Notes: generated by a model not told the origin, from the sequence alone. Counted from the first letter of the stretch, positions 8,635-17,858 are shown. The stretch: 64,000 nucleotides of DNA from Nitrososphaerota archaeon (GCA_016872055.1 VHBH01000001.1:62001-126000); one strand, 5' to 3'. Numbers and translations are program-made.

Positions 8635-9408
8635 TTGGACAAGATTCTAAAAGAAGTCATCGCTCAAAATTACACCCAAATCCAGAACAACATCGAATCA
8701 TTTCTCAGAAAGTATGTTGTGAATTCAGGAGGATTTGTTTTCGGATTATCAGGTGGGATAGACTCTGCAGTAATTGCGCATATTTGTGCAAAATCATTTA
8801 AGGAAAATTCACTTGCACTCATAATGCCAGACAGCAAGATTTCGCCAAAAGAAGAAACGGAGGATGCGTTATACACCGTAGATAAACTAGGTCTCGATTA
8901 CAAACTAATTGATATCAGCATGATTCACTCACAATGTGCAAATATTCTGGAACCTGATCAAAGGGCGCTTGGAAATCTTCGAGCAAGAATTCGTGCTAAT
9001 CTCTTATATTATTATGCAAACCTGAAAAACCATTTTGTTTTGGGTTCTAGCGACAAGTCAGAGTTTCTCATTGGTTATTTCACAAAGTTTGGTGACGGGG
9101 CAGCTGATCTATTGCCAATAGTGTCACTATACAAAACACAGGTACGTCAGCTTGCAAAACACTTGCAGGTGAAGGAATCAATAATAGCAAAAAAAAGTAG
9201 TCCGCATCTTTGGCCAGAACATTTAGCAGAAAATGAGATAGGTATACCATACGAAGAAATTGATTGCGTTTTGTATTGTATGATGGATAAGAAGATGTCA
9301 GCAGACAAAATTTACCAAGAAACTAACATCAATCCAGATAAAATCGAAAAAATACAACAATTGTACAAAAACAGTGAACATAAAAGGACAGCGCCAAGTA
9401 GATTATGA
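8635..9408 (+). CDS. nadE: NAD+ synthetase
   Basis: Makes NAD+ from deamido-NAD+ and ammonia with ATP. The 257-residue protein has the PP-loop SGGIDSAV near residue 40, LGSSDKSEFLIGYFTKFGDGAADLLPI, and the C-terminal KSSPHLWPE loop. It lacks a glutaminase domain, so it should use free ammonia, which suits an ammonia oxidiser. The only in-frame initiator before the conserved region is TTG at 8635; A/T-rich sequence about 27 bases before it could be a TATA box. An ATG at 8624 is in a different frame. Confidence 0.93.
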   Translation: MDKILKEVIAQNYTQIQNNIESFLRKYVVNSGGFVFGLSGGIDSAVIAHICAKSFKENSLALIMPDSKISPKEETEDALYTVDKLGLDYKLIDISMIHSQCANILEPDQRALGNLRARIRANLLYYYANLKNHFVLGSSDKSEFLIGYFTKFGDGAADLLPIVSLYKTQVRQLAKHLQVKESIIAKKSSPHLWPEHLAENEIGIPYEEIDCVLYCMMDKKMSADKIYQETNINPDKIEKIQQLYKNSEHKRTAPSRL

Positions 9409-9418
9409 TGAAAGCCAG

Positions 9419-10807
9419 TTGAAAATCTACGACACATTAAGCACAAAAGAACAAGAAATTACATCAGACGACATCAGAATTTATTTGTGCGGAGTTACAG
9501 TATACGATGAATCCCACATAGGCCATGCGAGAACCATAATAATCTTTGATGTGTTGCGAAGATTTCTGGAAGCAAAGGGAAGCAAAGTAAACTTCGTACA
9601 GAACTTCACTGATGTTGATGACAAAATAATCAACAGAGCAAATACTGAATGTGTTCATCCACTTGAGATCAGTAAGAGGTACATCAATCATTATTTTGAG
9701 GATTTTGATAGATTGAATATTAGGCGTGCCACTGCCCACCCAAAAGCGACAGAACACATCTCAGAAATAATAGAATTGATCAAGGATTTGATCAAATCAG
9801 GATACGCATATTTGTCATTAAATGGTGTTTACTATTCAGTATCAAAATTCTCAGAATACGGTAAGCTTTCAAAGAGAAAAACCGAGGACCTCATAGCTGG
9901 TGCTAGAATAGCAGTTGATGAAACGAAAAATGACGCACTAGACTTTGCATTATGGAAGTTTTCTGAAACTGAGCCAAATTGGCCTAGTCCTTGGGGCAAA
10001 GGTAGGCCCGGCTGGCATATTGAATGCTCCGCGATGAGTCTCAAATACCTAGGTGAAGAATTTGAGATTCATGGTGGCGGACGTGATCTGATCTTTCCAC
10101 ACCACGAAAACGAAATAGCGCAGACTGAAGCCGTGACTAAAAAACCACTCGCCAAGTTGTGGATGCATGTGGGCATGGTTACAATAAATGGTGAAAAAAT
10201 GTCGAAGTCGCTTGGAAACATTAAATCAGTTAGACATGTTTTAGACAACTGGGGTCCAAATGTCATTCGGCTCTTTTGTCTCTCAGGTCATTATTCTAAG
10301 GCAATTGATTACTCAGAAGATTTGTTAAAAGAGAATCTCATAAAATGGAGACAGGTAGAAACAGCATATTATGAGATGATCATGTCAGATGATATAGGTC
10401 CAATAGACGAGATGAAAAATATATTATCAGAGTGCAGAACAGAGTTTGACTCCGCACTTGATTCGGATTTTAACACCGCGCTTGCGACAAATGCATTTTT
10501 CAAATTAATCAAAGGAATCAACAGATTTGCGGCCTCCGAATCCATGACAAGATCTATTTCCAAAATTGCATTACCAGAATTTGAATACATGTCTAACGTT
10601 TTAGGATTGCAAGTACAAAAGGTCACAGAACAAGAAAAACAATCAATCACAGACCTCATCAAACAACGAGATATGTTTCGCGTACAAAAAAAATACCAAG
10701 ATGCAGATAAAATCCGTGACCAGATCTCAGCACTGAACATTGTTCTGCTAGATCACAAAAACAAGACAGTCTGGATGAAAAAAGAAAAAATCTTGGCAGA
10801 TACCTAA
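9419..10807 (+). CDS. cysS: Cysteinyl-tRNA synthetase
   Basis: Class I synthetase charging tRNA-Cys. Seen: the CGVTVYD and HIGHAR motifs near the N-terminus, WHIECSAMS and the HHENEIAQ zinc-site region, and KMSKSLGN near residue 255. The TTG at 9419 starts LKIYDTLS, which matches the usual beginning of CysS and comes ten bases after the nadE stop. The frame also opens at a GTG at 9374, inside nadE, which would add 15 residues. Co-transcription with nadE is likely. The 3' end overlaps convergent ychF-like gene by four bases. Confidence 0.95.
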   Translation: MKIYDTLSTKEQEITSDDIRIYLCGVTVYDESHIGHARTIIIFDVLRRFLEAKGSKVNFVQNFTDVDDKIINRANTECVHPLEISKRYINHYFEDFDRLNIRRATAHPKATEHISEIIELIKDLIKSGYAYLSLNGVYYSVSKFSEYGKLSKRKTEDLIAGARIAVDETKNDALDFALWKFSETEPNWPSPWGKGRPGWHIECSAMSLKYLGEEFEIHGGGRDLIFPHHENEIAQTEAVTKKPLAKLWMHVGMVTINGEKMSKSLGNIKSVRHVLDNWGPNVIRLFCLSGHYSKAIDYSEDLLKENLIKWRQVETAYYEMIMSDDIGPIDEMKNILSECRTEFDSALDSDFNTALATNAFFKLIKGINRFAASESMTRSISKIALPEFEYMSNVLGLQVQKVTEQEKQSITDLIKQRDMFRVQKKYQDADKIRDQISALNIVLLDHKNKTVWMKKEKILADT

Positions 10808-12027
10808 TGTGGTTTTTTGCTAGTAGATGCTGAAACCAGTGATATTACGTCCCTATCTCGAAGCTGATAATTTATGGGCAATCTTAGATTATAGCGGATA
10901 TCTTTTGCATACAACAACCCCTTTGTAAGACTGGTGTGTATTTCCTTTGCCAGATCAGCCACAGTTGCACCGTCTTTTAATAAAATCAAATCAGGTAAGA
11001 CATTTCCTTTCTTGTCGGCTAGTTTTTCTTCATCTGCTACTGGATATATCGCATTCATTTTGAGGAGCTTAAAGACGGTAACGTTAATTGCGAATTGGAC
11101 TCCAGTTCGCATGTATTCTCCCATGATTTCTTTGGTGATAAAGTCAAGTGCTCCTTTTTGCTTTTGAGATAGATCATTTGGCTTCATGATATCAAATTGT
11201 TCAGATCCAGGTGAATATTTTATGAGGCCTTTTTGTTCTGCACGTCGTAGTGATAGTTCACTGTCTGCACTTGCAGGCACCACTATGGTGTCAATATATC
11301 GCTCTCGAAGTCTTGCAAAATTCTTATCTGCACCGTCAACATCAATTTTGTTTGCCACAATTAGAGTGGGTTTAGAGATTTTACGTAACACCGTTGCAAA
11401 TTTTTTGGATTCTTGAAAGCCGATGTCATCAAATTCCTTATCAGCTATCCCAGCAGAATGTAATGCCTCTTTTACATGAGAATTGCTAACGCCTATCCCT
11501 CGGTATAAATCGGCAATTGCCACTATCTTGTCCATACCAGAATGTATTGTCTTTGAAACTTTGTCGCGGTTTCCCTCCAGAATCTTGAGATACCACATTA
11601 TCAGTTCTTCCTCTATGTCTGCAAAATCAGAGATTGGATCTCCGGCTCCCGCTTCCGCAATTTTCCCAGACGAGTCAATACCACCTGACACGTCTACAAC
11701 ATGCAGTAATGCATCAGATTGCGCTGCTACAGATAGAAATTGGTTGCCAAGTCCTTTTCCTTGCCATGCATCCTTGATTAATCCGGGAAGATCAATAAGC
11801 TCAATTGGAATATACCGCCAACCATCAATGCACCTAGAATTTTTCGGATTATCAAGCACATTAAACTCCGGATGAACACAAAGTGTGATTGCATTTGCGG
11901 TTGCAGTTTCAGGTTTCTTTGTAGTAAACGGATATGTAGAGATTTCTGCAGTTGAAAGTGTTGCGGAATTGAAAAATGTAGTTTTGCCAGTATTTGTTTT
12001 GCCGATGATTCCTATTTTTATTGGCAT
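10804..12027 (-). CDS. ychF: YchF/Obg-family GTP/ATP-binding protein with TGS domain
   Basis: A ribosome-associated P-loop NTPase. Residues 1-290 carry the G domain with GKTNTGKTT (G1), DLPG (G3) and NKID (G4), an inserted helical domain, then a C-terminal TGS domain (VLPDLILLKDGATVADLAKEIH). This is the archaeal version (407 residues) of the universally conserved YchF family, in which G4 NKxD suggests GTP preference. Role in translation or ribosome quality control is inferred from the family. The ATG at 12027 begins directly with the beta strand before the P-loop. Confidence 0.93.
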   Translation of the reverse strand: MPIKIGIIGKTNTGKTTFFNSATLSTAEISTYPFTTKKPETATANAITLCVHPEFNVLDNPKNSRCIDGWRYIPIELIDLPGLIKDAWQGKGLGNQFLSVAAQSDALLHVVDVSGGIDSSGKIAEAGAGDPISDFADIEEELIMWYLKILEGNRDKVSKTIHSGMDKIVAIADLYRGIGVSNSHVKEALHSAGIADKEFDDIGFQESKKFATVLRKISKPTLIVANKIDVDGADKNFARLRERYIDTIVVPASADSELSLRRAEQKGLIKYSPGSEQFDIMKPNDLSQKQKGALDFITKEIMGEYMRTGVQFAINVTVFKLLKMNAIYPVADEEKLADKKGNVLPDLILLKDGATVADLAKEIHTSLTKGLLYAKDIRYNLRLPINYQLRDRDVISLVSASTSKKPH

Positions 12028-12061
12028 AATAAAATGCGCTTTTCATGCTATTTATCTCTGA

Positions 12062-12433
12062 CTAGTGAGTATGATCATTGTGTGGGTTCGCCAGTATTTT
12101 TTGACAGGTGTTTTTGAGTTCGTCTAACGACCAAACTATTTCATCTATTTCCTCATGTGTTAAATCAGATTCCCATTTGTCCAGAGTAATTTTTGCTATC
12201 TGACATGCATTATACAGCAAACTCCAGTATGGATGGTGTTCTGCCGTGGTAAAGGCAAGTTCTGATACGTTTGCAAGGCCATTTTTTGCTCTGCCAAGAG
12301 AAGATACACCTTCTCCAAAAATTTGAATTATTTGTGATTCTAGATCTGACTCAACTTTGATCATCGTTTCATTATCAGTGTAAGATTTTACCAGTGCTAA
12401 AAGTTCATTATAGAAATCATCAAATTTGGCCAT
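12062..12433 (-). CDS. Conserved helical protein of unknown function
   Basis: A 123-residue acidic, predicted all-helical protein starting MAKFDDFYNE, rich in His at its end. No motif was recognised. Its ATG overlaps the stop codon of the upstream CoA-binding gene by one base, so the two are translationally coupled and probably act in one pathway. The frame could extend to 12466, but those residues overlap the partner gene and look like a shadow. Confidence 0.75.
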   Translation of the reverse strand: MAKFDDFYNELLALVKSYTDNETMIKVESDLESQIIQIFGEGVSSLGRAKNGLANVSELAFTTAEHHPYWSLLYNACQIAKITLDKWESDLTHEEIDEIVWSLDELKNTCQKILANPHNDHTH

Positions 12434-12843
12434 TAGAACAACCGCTGATGTTCTGCCAACATGCATCTATTAAAAACAACTTGGATTCCCGCTTTTCTAG
12501 CAAGATCTTCTGCTTCTTCATTATGAATTCCTTCTTGAAGCCAGATTACTTTTGGCTTTATTTTGATTGCTTCTTGTACTACAGGTAAGATCTGATCAGA
12601 TGGTCTAAACACATCTATAATGTCAATTGGTTCGGTTATTTCAGATAGATTAGCATGGCATTTTCGGTCAAGGATGCAATCTGTGGTCGGGTTAATTGGT
12701 ACAATGTCATATCCTTGTGAAATCAGGTACTTTGGAACATAGTTTGCCGCTTTTCCTTCATTTTTAGACATACCAACTACTGCGACTTTTTTTAATGATA
12801 GAATACTTCGTATTTGATCATCAGTGTGCGGATCTCGCTCCAT
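12433..12843 (-). CDS. CoA-binding domain protein (YccU-like)
   Basis: A 136-residue single Rossmann domain of the CoA-binding family: VAVVGMSKNEGKAANYVPKYL near residue 20 is the nucleotide loop, then PINP, DVFRPSD and the typical KVIWLQEGIHNEEA plus a conserved late Cys (FNRCMLAEH). Related proteins are small stand-alone domains akin to the first domain of acyl-CoA synthetase (ADP-forming) and may bind CoA or another nucleotide. It is coupled to the downstream helical gene by a one-base overlap. Confidence 0.9.
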   Translation of the reverse strand: MERDPHTDDQIRSILSLKKVAVVGMSKNEGKAANYVPKYLISQGYDIVPINPTTDCILDRKCHANLSEITEPIDIIDVFRPSDQILPVVQEAIKIKPKVIWLQEGIHNEEAEDLARKAGIQVVFNRCMLAEHQRLF

Positions 12844-12912
12844 GATACGCTTACTTAAAAGGGATTATAATCTATTTTGAAAAATTATATAGGCTATACA
12901 ATAATTTTCATT

Positions 12913-13458
12913 ATGGAAGAAGAGCCAAAAGATATTATCGTATTAGGCGCAATAAAAAATGGCGCTAAAAAATTTGACAAAATACGTGCCAAGACCGGTA
13001 TTTCACCTGAAGAATTAAATCAAATACTTGAAAAACTTGAAGAGCGAGGATTTATCAAAATAGATAAAAAGAAGGGATTTCTCGGTGGAGAAAAAATTGA
13101 GTTAAACATCACAGACAAGGGAAATAATGAACTCCAACAACGAATCTACGAAATGGAACAAAAATGGAACCAGATGGTCCAACTATACAAGCTTGGTGAC
13201 AAAAAGAAGATGGAGGAATTCATGGGCTCTAACAAGTCCGACTTTGCTATGATGATGTTCTTCGGAATAATGAATATGATGATGTTCTCGATGATGTTCT
13301 CTATGATTGGAGCATCGATGTCTAGCTATGTTCCAGCAGACCAAGTTCCGCCAGGTGCCGAAAACCAAATGTCAGATACAGGGGCAGATGCGGGAGGAGA
13401 TGCAGGCGGCGATATGGGCGGCGGAGACGGTGGCTTTGACATAGATATCGGTTTTTAG
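12913..13458 (+). CDS. Winged-helix protein with a methionine-rich hydrophobic segment and Gly/Asp-rich tail
   Basis: Residues 1-75 read as a winged helix-turn-helix (KNGAKKFDKIRAKTGISPEE, LEERGFIKI, a DKG turn). Then a helix, and at about residues 110-140 a strongly hydrophobic stretch with more than ten Met residues in some thirty (AMMMFFGIMNMMM, then FSMMFSMIGASM). The last 40 residues are Gly/Asp rich and end DIDIGF. The protein may be membrane attached through the Met-rich helix or may bind a soft metal such as Cu(I); both are inference. ATG at 12913 is chosen over an upstream TTG. Confidence 0.85.
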   Translation: MEEEPKDIIVLGAIKNGAKKFDKIRAKTGISPEELNQILEKLEERGFIKIDKKKGFLGGEKIELNITDKGNNELQQRIYEMEQKWNQMVQLYKLGDKKKMEEFMGSNKSDFAMMMFFGIMNMMMFSMMFSMIGASMSSYVPADQVPPGAENQMSDTGADAGGDAGGDMGGGDGGFDIDIGF

Positions 13459-13494
13459 AAATCTTAAATCAACCACGTTATAATTAAGTCATTA

Positions 13495-14496
13495 TTGCTA
13501 TACACTTCAGATGAAAATCAAGGATTGGTCAAGGTTTTACAATTCCTCAAGGCTCATCGCCTAGAATATCTCTCAGGAGAAGACCTAAGCGAAGTCCTTA
13601 AGATAAGCAGAGTGGCAATTTGGAAACACATCAAAAAAATACAATCACTTGGATACAAGATAGAGTCAAAACAAAACCTCGGATATCGCCTAATCGACAC
13701 AACCAGCCTTTTACTTCCATGGGAAATAACGGATGGAATAAAGACAAAACAACTTGGAAAAAGAGTCTACTATTATGATGTCATTGATTCTACCCAGCGT
13801 ATAGCTACAAATATTGCAAAAGACAAGTCAAGTTTTGGCTCAGTCATAATAGCAGAGTCGCAGACACTTGCAAAGGGCAGACAAGGTAGAAGGTGGATTT
13901 CTCCGAAAGGAGGAATTTGGATGTCAATCATTTTGGAGACAAAATTTGACATATACAAAATAACATTGATCCCATTTGCAGTAGCAATAGCACTTGCAAA
14001 TGCCATTGACAAAACACTTGGGATAAAAACCAAGTTGAAATGGCCAAACGATGTTACATTGGACGGGAAAAAAGTTGCTGGGATAATAATTGATGCGTCA
14101 ATTGAATCAACAAAAATAGAAAGTGTCACAGTCGGTGTTGGAATTAACTTTCACGTAAATGTAAAACAAATTGAGAATAAGATAAAAACAAATAGTAACT
14201 TTTATGGAGTAACTACTTTAGTTAAAAAGAAAAATGTGAAACCAGCAGGCCTAGTCAAAGAATTTCTCTTTGAGCTTGAAGCAGCACTAGAATTGTTGCA
14301 TGCAAATAAAACATATGAAATAATAGAGCAATGGACAGAAAAATCTTCGACTATTGGACAAAAAATCACGGTTACGGATCTAGGTATTAAAATATCGGGT
14401 AAAGCAATAGGATTGGACAAAGACGGCAGTCTAATTGTGCGTCATGGTTCAAAATCAACCAGAATCACGTCTGGCGACATATCACATCGAAAGTGA
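13495..14496 (+). CDS. birA: Bifunctional biotin operon repressor / biotin protein ligase
   Basis: Attaches biotin to the carrier domain of acetyl-/propionyl-CoA carboxylase, the entry enzyme of the thaumarchaeal CO2-fixation cycle. An N-terminal helix-turn-helix (LSEVLKISRVAIWKHIKKI, residues 30-50) precedes the ligase with GRQGRRW, LKWPNDV and KVAGIIID, and a C-terminal SH3-like domain. The HTH suggests it also represses biotin genes. The only in-frame starts are TTG at 13495 or TTG at 13525; no ATG precedes the HTH. It is a full-length group II BirA (333 residues). Confidence 0.95.
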   Translation: MLYTSDENQGLVKVLQFLKAHRLEYLSGEDLSEVLKISRVAIWKHIKKIQSLGYKIESKQNLGYRLIDTTSLLLPWEITDGIKTKQLGKRVYYYDVIDSTQRIATNIAKDKSSFGSVIIAESQTLAKGRQGRRWISPKGGIWMSIILETKFDIYKITLIPFAVAIALANAIDKTLGIKTKLKWPNDVTLDGKKVAGIIIDASIESTKIESVTVGVGINFHVNVKQIENKIKTNSNFYGVTTLVKKKNVKPAGLVKEFLFELEAALELLHANKTYEIIEQWTEKSSTIGQKITVTDLGIKISGKAIGLDKDGSLIVRHGSKSTRITSGDISHRK

Positions 14497-14497
14497 G

Positions 14498-14836
14498 TTA
14501 AACTTTTTTGCGTTTTTTTGTTATTTTCTTTGGTTTTTCAGATTGAATTAGGGATGCTTGTGTTTTTATCAAATCCTTGAGATCAGATTGAATTGAGAAC
14601 AAGGAGTTTACTATTTGATCTAGTTGTTTAGTATATTCCATGTAGGCTGCAATTAGATCAGTCCTTTTTTCATTCGATTTTATAAGATACTCATTTTGTC
14701 GCAGAATATTGGTTGCACTTATCATTTGTTCAAGAGGTAAATTTGGTTCGCCAAGCAAATTGAGTTCTTGATGTAACTTTTGGATTCGTATCTTTAGTTC
14801 GTTCAGATTATTACCAGGCCCCTCCATATTCATCAT
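14498..14836 (-). CDS. Small coiled-coil protein of unknown function
   Basis: About 112 residues, predicted almost wholly helical with heptad-like spacing (LKIRIQKLHQELNLLGE; LIKTQASLIQ) and a very basic end (PKKITKKRKKV). No family recognised. The ATG used (14836) is in the same CATATG-type sequence as the start of the divergent protease, so the two start codons lie back to back; ATGs at 14833 and 14827 are equally possible. The 3' end meets convergent birA with a one-base gap. Confidence 0.65.
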   Translation of the reverse strand: MMNMEGPGNNLNELKIRIQKLHQELNLLGEPNLPLEQMISATNILRQNEYLIKSNEKRTDLIAAYMEYTKQLDQIVNSLFSIQSDLKDLIKTQASLIQSEKPKKITKKRKKV

Positions 14837-15955
14837 ATGAAATATTTTGTTATTATGATTTTTGTAGTGTTTACGATAATAATCATTCAAATTGAACCGA
14901 TTTTCGCAGATGAAATAGTAAAACAGTCAAACATTGCATACAAAGAAGCCACAAAACACTTTCTGAAAGGCCAATACAAAGATGCAATCGAACTATATGA
15001 TAAAATTCTCAAAAATTATCCTGATCATACAGAAGTACTAAAAAGGAAAGGAGTTGCACAAAGCAATCTAGGATTACATCAAAAATCAATGTCAGATTTT
15101 TACAAAGTTTACAAAAAAAATAACAATGACGTCACAGCACTACTTGGACTCGGAGTAGGCTTTGGCAACTATGGTGAGTATAAAGAAGCGAAAATCTACT
15201 TTGATCAAGCATATCAGATATATCCAAACAACACGGTAGCAAAAAACTATAAAGAATTTGCAGACAAAGTAATTAAAAAATATCCATATCACCCAACGGT
15301 TAAGCCAAAGAATTGGAGCACAGCCCCAGATCAAAAAACATTTGAATCATACGTAAACAGTATCTCTTCCAAAGTGAAAAAAGACAAGCGATATATCGAA
15401 TATCCAAACCCAAGTTTTGATGTGATTAAAAAATTCTTACGAGATTATGAAAAGTGGAATTTTGAACAACAGATAAAGGCGGGATCTTCAGGATTTCCAA
15501 ATCCCGTTATAACAAGAGAGAATAACATGTACGTGCTAAACTATAAGATTTTTGTAAACAAACAACCTGCAGGTCTGCCATTAGATCATGTGAGTACATT
15601 AACGCAGTCAACCAAGTTCTGGGAAAGTCATATCTTCAATTCAACTCAGGGACAAGCAGTCGTAAAATTCTCCTACACAGAGACCAAATCAGATGCAAAC
15701 GTCTGGGTCACTTGGACAGTAAGAAAGCTCGGTGAGGGAGTACTAGGACATGCACATATAGGAAAAGGAGTTGTAGAAGTCGCTCTAGGTGATTACAATT
15801 GCGATGGCAGATTTCAGCTGTATGATGTAGCAACTGTTGAGAAGATAATGAGACATGAACTAGGACATTCCATTGGCCTAGGACACACCGACAATACAGA
15901 TAGCATCATGTATCCATCGATGAAACCCAAGTATGCGTATTGTCTTCTCACCTAA
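14837..15955 (+). CDS. Secreted TPR protein with matrixin-type zinc metalloprotease domain
   Basis: A 372-residue exported protein. Residues 1-24 form a signal peptide with a long hydrophobic core (VIMIFVVFTIIIIQIEPIFA). Residues 28-140 hold two to three TPR repeats (AIELYDKILKNYPDHTEVLKRKG; YKEAKIYFDQAYQIYPNN). The C-terminal domain carries the metzincin motif HELGHSIGLGH (HExxHxxGxxH, near residues 346-356) and a Met-turn IMYPSM, typical of the matrixin (M10) group. It is probably active outside the membrane. The TPRs may recruit substrate or attach it to a surface complex. Its start codon directly abuts that of the divergent coiled-coil gene. Confidence 0.9.
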   Translation: MKYFVIMIFVVFTIIIIQIEPIFADEIVKQSNIAYKEATKHFLKGQYKDAIELYDKILKNYPDHTEVLKRKGVAQSNLGLHQKSMSDFYKVYKKNNNDVTALLGLGVGFGNYGEYKEAKIYFDQAYQIYPNNTVAKNYKEFADKVIKKYPYHPTVKPKNWSTAPDQKTFESYVNSISSKVKKDKRYIEYPNPSFDVIKKFLRDYEKWNFEQQIKAGSSGFPNPVITRENNMYVLNYKIFVNKQPAGLPLDHVSTLTQSTKFWESHIFNSTQGQAVVKFSYTETKSDANVWVTWTVRKLGEGVLGHAHIGKGVVEVALGDYNCDGRFQLYDVATVEKIMRHELGHSIGLGHTDNTDSIMYPSMKPKYAYCLLT

Positions 15956-16457
15956 TCTCCTAGCGTAGTTCTTTGAGTAGCTGTATGACGGTTTTTTCAC
16001 GATAAGATCAGTGTCTTGACTTATTTTCTCAGGCAGATATTTCATGTGAACAGTTCTTCTTATTTTCTATCCAAGTTGACTCTAAGAGATTTTATCGGTT
16101 AGATAGCTCAGCATTGCGTCGATTTGAAAAGGTATGCGAACTATACACATGTTCCATATCTGTTTAATTCAGGATATATCTAACTATGTCAATATCCGGC
16201 TTTGCAGAAAGTGTTTCAACGGAACTGGTCGTGTTTGGAGTAATCCGAAGCATACTTGGATATAGATTTCGTCATGGCCAAAAAGCCTAAAATTTTTGTG
16301 ATTACCACTGGGTTCATTTATCACCGAGTATCGATTCTAGAATAAAATGGCCGATCTTGTCTGTTCAAAACTGACAGATAGTCACATTATCATTCAATAG
16401 GTTTGTCCGCGAGTCTTTTGAAAGTTATATAATTCCGACATTCAAAGCCACAGTATC
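15956..16457. other. Intergenic region, mostly empty
   Basis: About 500 bases between the matrixin protease and the next gene. The only coding-like stretch is a 34-residue ATG frame on the plus strand at 16186-16290 (starts MSISGFAESV, ends RHGQKA), with A/T-rich sequence before it. I cannot say whether it is translated. No tRNA, repeat or hairpin of note was seen in the rest. Confidence 0.5.
16186..16290 (+). CDS. Possible small protein (34 aa)
   Basis: Short ATG frame with a mixed hydrophobic start (ELVVFGVIRSILGYRF) and basic end. It sits alone in an otherwise non-coding interval. No homology is recognised; the call rests only on reasonable codon content and position. Confidence 0.25.
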   Translation: MSISGFAESVSTELVVFGVIRSILGYRFRHGQKA

Positions 16458-16826
16458 TTGGAGATTTCAATAGAACCATGGAAAAAGCTCGTAATACACG
16501 AAGTCATCGAGTATAATTTTGAAGACTGGATGACTCAGATCGCATTTAGTAGTAAAACCGCAGGTGGTGCAATACCAGCCATAAACTGGACAAACGGTGT
16601 GGTATTTCAGTCATTTAATTTTCCAGACGCAAATATCATAGTGGAAGAAAAGATCAAAGGAGTATTGCATTGGTCATCAGTAATGTTTGCGCTCAAAGAA
16701 AAATATGAAAGGCGGATCATAAAAGATAATGCAACTATTAACCTGATAGACGTTAGCGTAAATGAGATATTTAGAGAACTCGCAGATAAGCTAAAAGACC
16801 ACTCCAGACAAAAATCCCAAAAATAA
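16458..16826 (+). CDS. Conserved-looking hypothetical protein (122 aa)
   Basis: A 122-residue alpha/beta protein with no motif I can name; it has two Trp-rich segments (EPWKKLVIHEVIEYNFEDWMT and GVLHWSSVMFALKEKYERR) and a basic C-terminal helix. The only initiator before the conserved-looking part is TTG at 16458. It sits upstream of tfb on the same strand, with an 80-100 base gap that holds an A/T-rich promoter for tfb, so it is likely a separate unit. Confidence 0.65.
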   Translation: MEISIEPWKKLVIHEVIEYNFEDWMTQIAFSSKTAGGAIPAINWTNGVVFQSFNFPDANIIVEEKIKGVLHWSSVMFALKEKYERRIIKDNATINLIDVSVNEIFRELADKLKDHSRQKSQK

Positions 16827-16926
16827 GTTCTACCGCCATAGAATGAGACTTAGCTTTACCTACACACAAATAATCATCGAAATTGTGCAGAACCCATAAT
16901 AACTTAAAATGACTATTTATAGACTG

Positions 16927-17826
16927 ATGACAACCTCACAATCAAGATGCCCATCATGTGGAAAGAACACCATACAAGTTGATGCGGTAAATGGTGAAAT
17001 TTATTGCAGAAATTGCGGTTATGTAGCTGCGGAAAAAATTGAGGAGGCTGGGCCAGAATGGAGATCGTTTTCAAATGATGGTTCAGATAAAAGTCGAGTA
17101 GGTGCCGCCACGTCACTCACAATGCACGATATGGGATTATCCACCGTGATAGGAAGTGCTGACAAGGATGCCACTGGAAAACCGTTATCGGCGGCGATGA
17201 AAAATTCTATTGAGCGATTACGAACATGGGACAGTAGAACCCAGGCACATACATCTGCAGATAGGAATCTAAGACAGGCACTAAACGAACTTGAAAAAAT
17301 GAAAGACAAATTAGGTCTTGCAGACGCAGTAATTGAAAAAGCAGCATACATCTACAGAAAGGCAATGGAGAAAAAGCTCGTCAGAGGCAGATCCATTCAT
17401 GGTTTGATTGCCGCGTGCCTTTATGCAGCATGCAGAAATACAGAGACGGTGAGAACTCTGGATGACATTGCAGAGAGTATCAACATCAGGCGAAAAAATG
17501 TAGCAAGATGCTACAGACTCATATACAAAGAGTTAGATCTCAAAATGCCAGTAGCAGACCCAATAAAGGGGATAGCACGAATTGCAAGCATGGCAAATCT
17601 TTCTGAAAAGACCAAAAGAAAGGCAATGGAGATACTTAAGAAAGCCAAAGTAATCGGAATGGTTGCGGGAAAGGACCCAATGGGGCTTGCAGCAGCTGCA
17701 CTGTATTTGGCATGCGTATCCAATGGTGAGATTAGATCGCAAAAGGACATATCGGTGGCCGCAGGAGTAACCGAGGTAACAATTAGGAATCGTTGTGTCG
17801 GACTGAAGGGATTGCTAGACAAATAA
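16927..17826 (+). CDS. tfb: Transcription initiation factor IIB (TFB)
   Basis: Archaeal TFIIB homologue that bridges TBP-bound DNA and RNA polymerase. The N-terminal zinc ribbon has CPSC and CRNC pairs (residues 8-30), followed by the B-reader/linker (EWRSFSNDG) and two cyclin-like repeats (about 105-195 and 205-299), each ending in a recognition-helix segment (NIRRKNVARCYRL; GVTEVTIRNRC). Length 299 is standard. ATG at 16927 is chosen because an A/T box near 16897-16905 is about 26 bases upstream; ATG at 16909 would add six residues. Thaumarchaea usually have several tfb genes; this is one. Confidence 0.97.
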   Translation: MTTSQSRCPSCGKNTIQVDAVNGEIYCRNCGYVAAEKIEEAGPEWRSFSNDGSDKSRVGAATSLTMHDMGLSTVIGSADKDATGKPLSAAMKNSIERLRTWDSRTQAHTSADRNLRQALNELEKMKDKLGLADAVIEKAAYIYRKAMEKKLVRGRSIHGLIAACLYAACRNTETVRTLDDIAESINIRRKNVARCYRLIYKELDLKMPVADPIKGIARIASMANLSEKTKRKAMEILKKAKVIGMVAGKDPMGLAAAALYLACVSNGEIRSQKDISVAAGVTEVTIRNRCVGLKGLLDK

Positions 17827-17858
17827 CATTCAAAACAAGGCAGCAGAGTAATTCTAGT

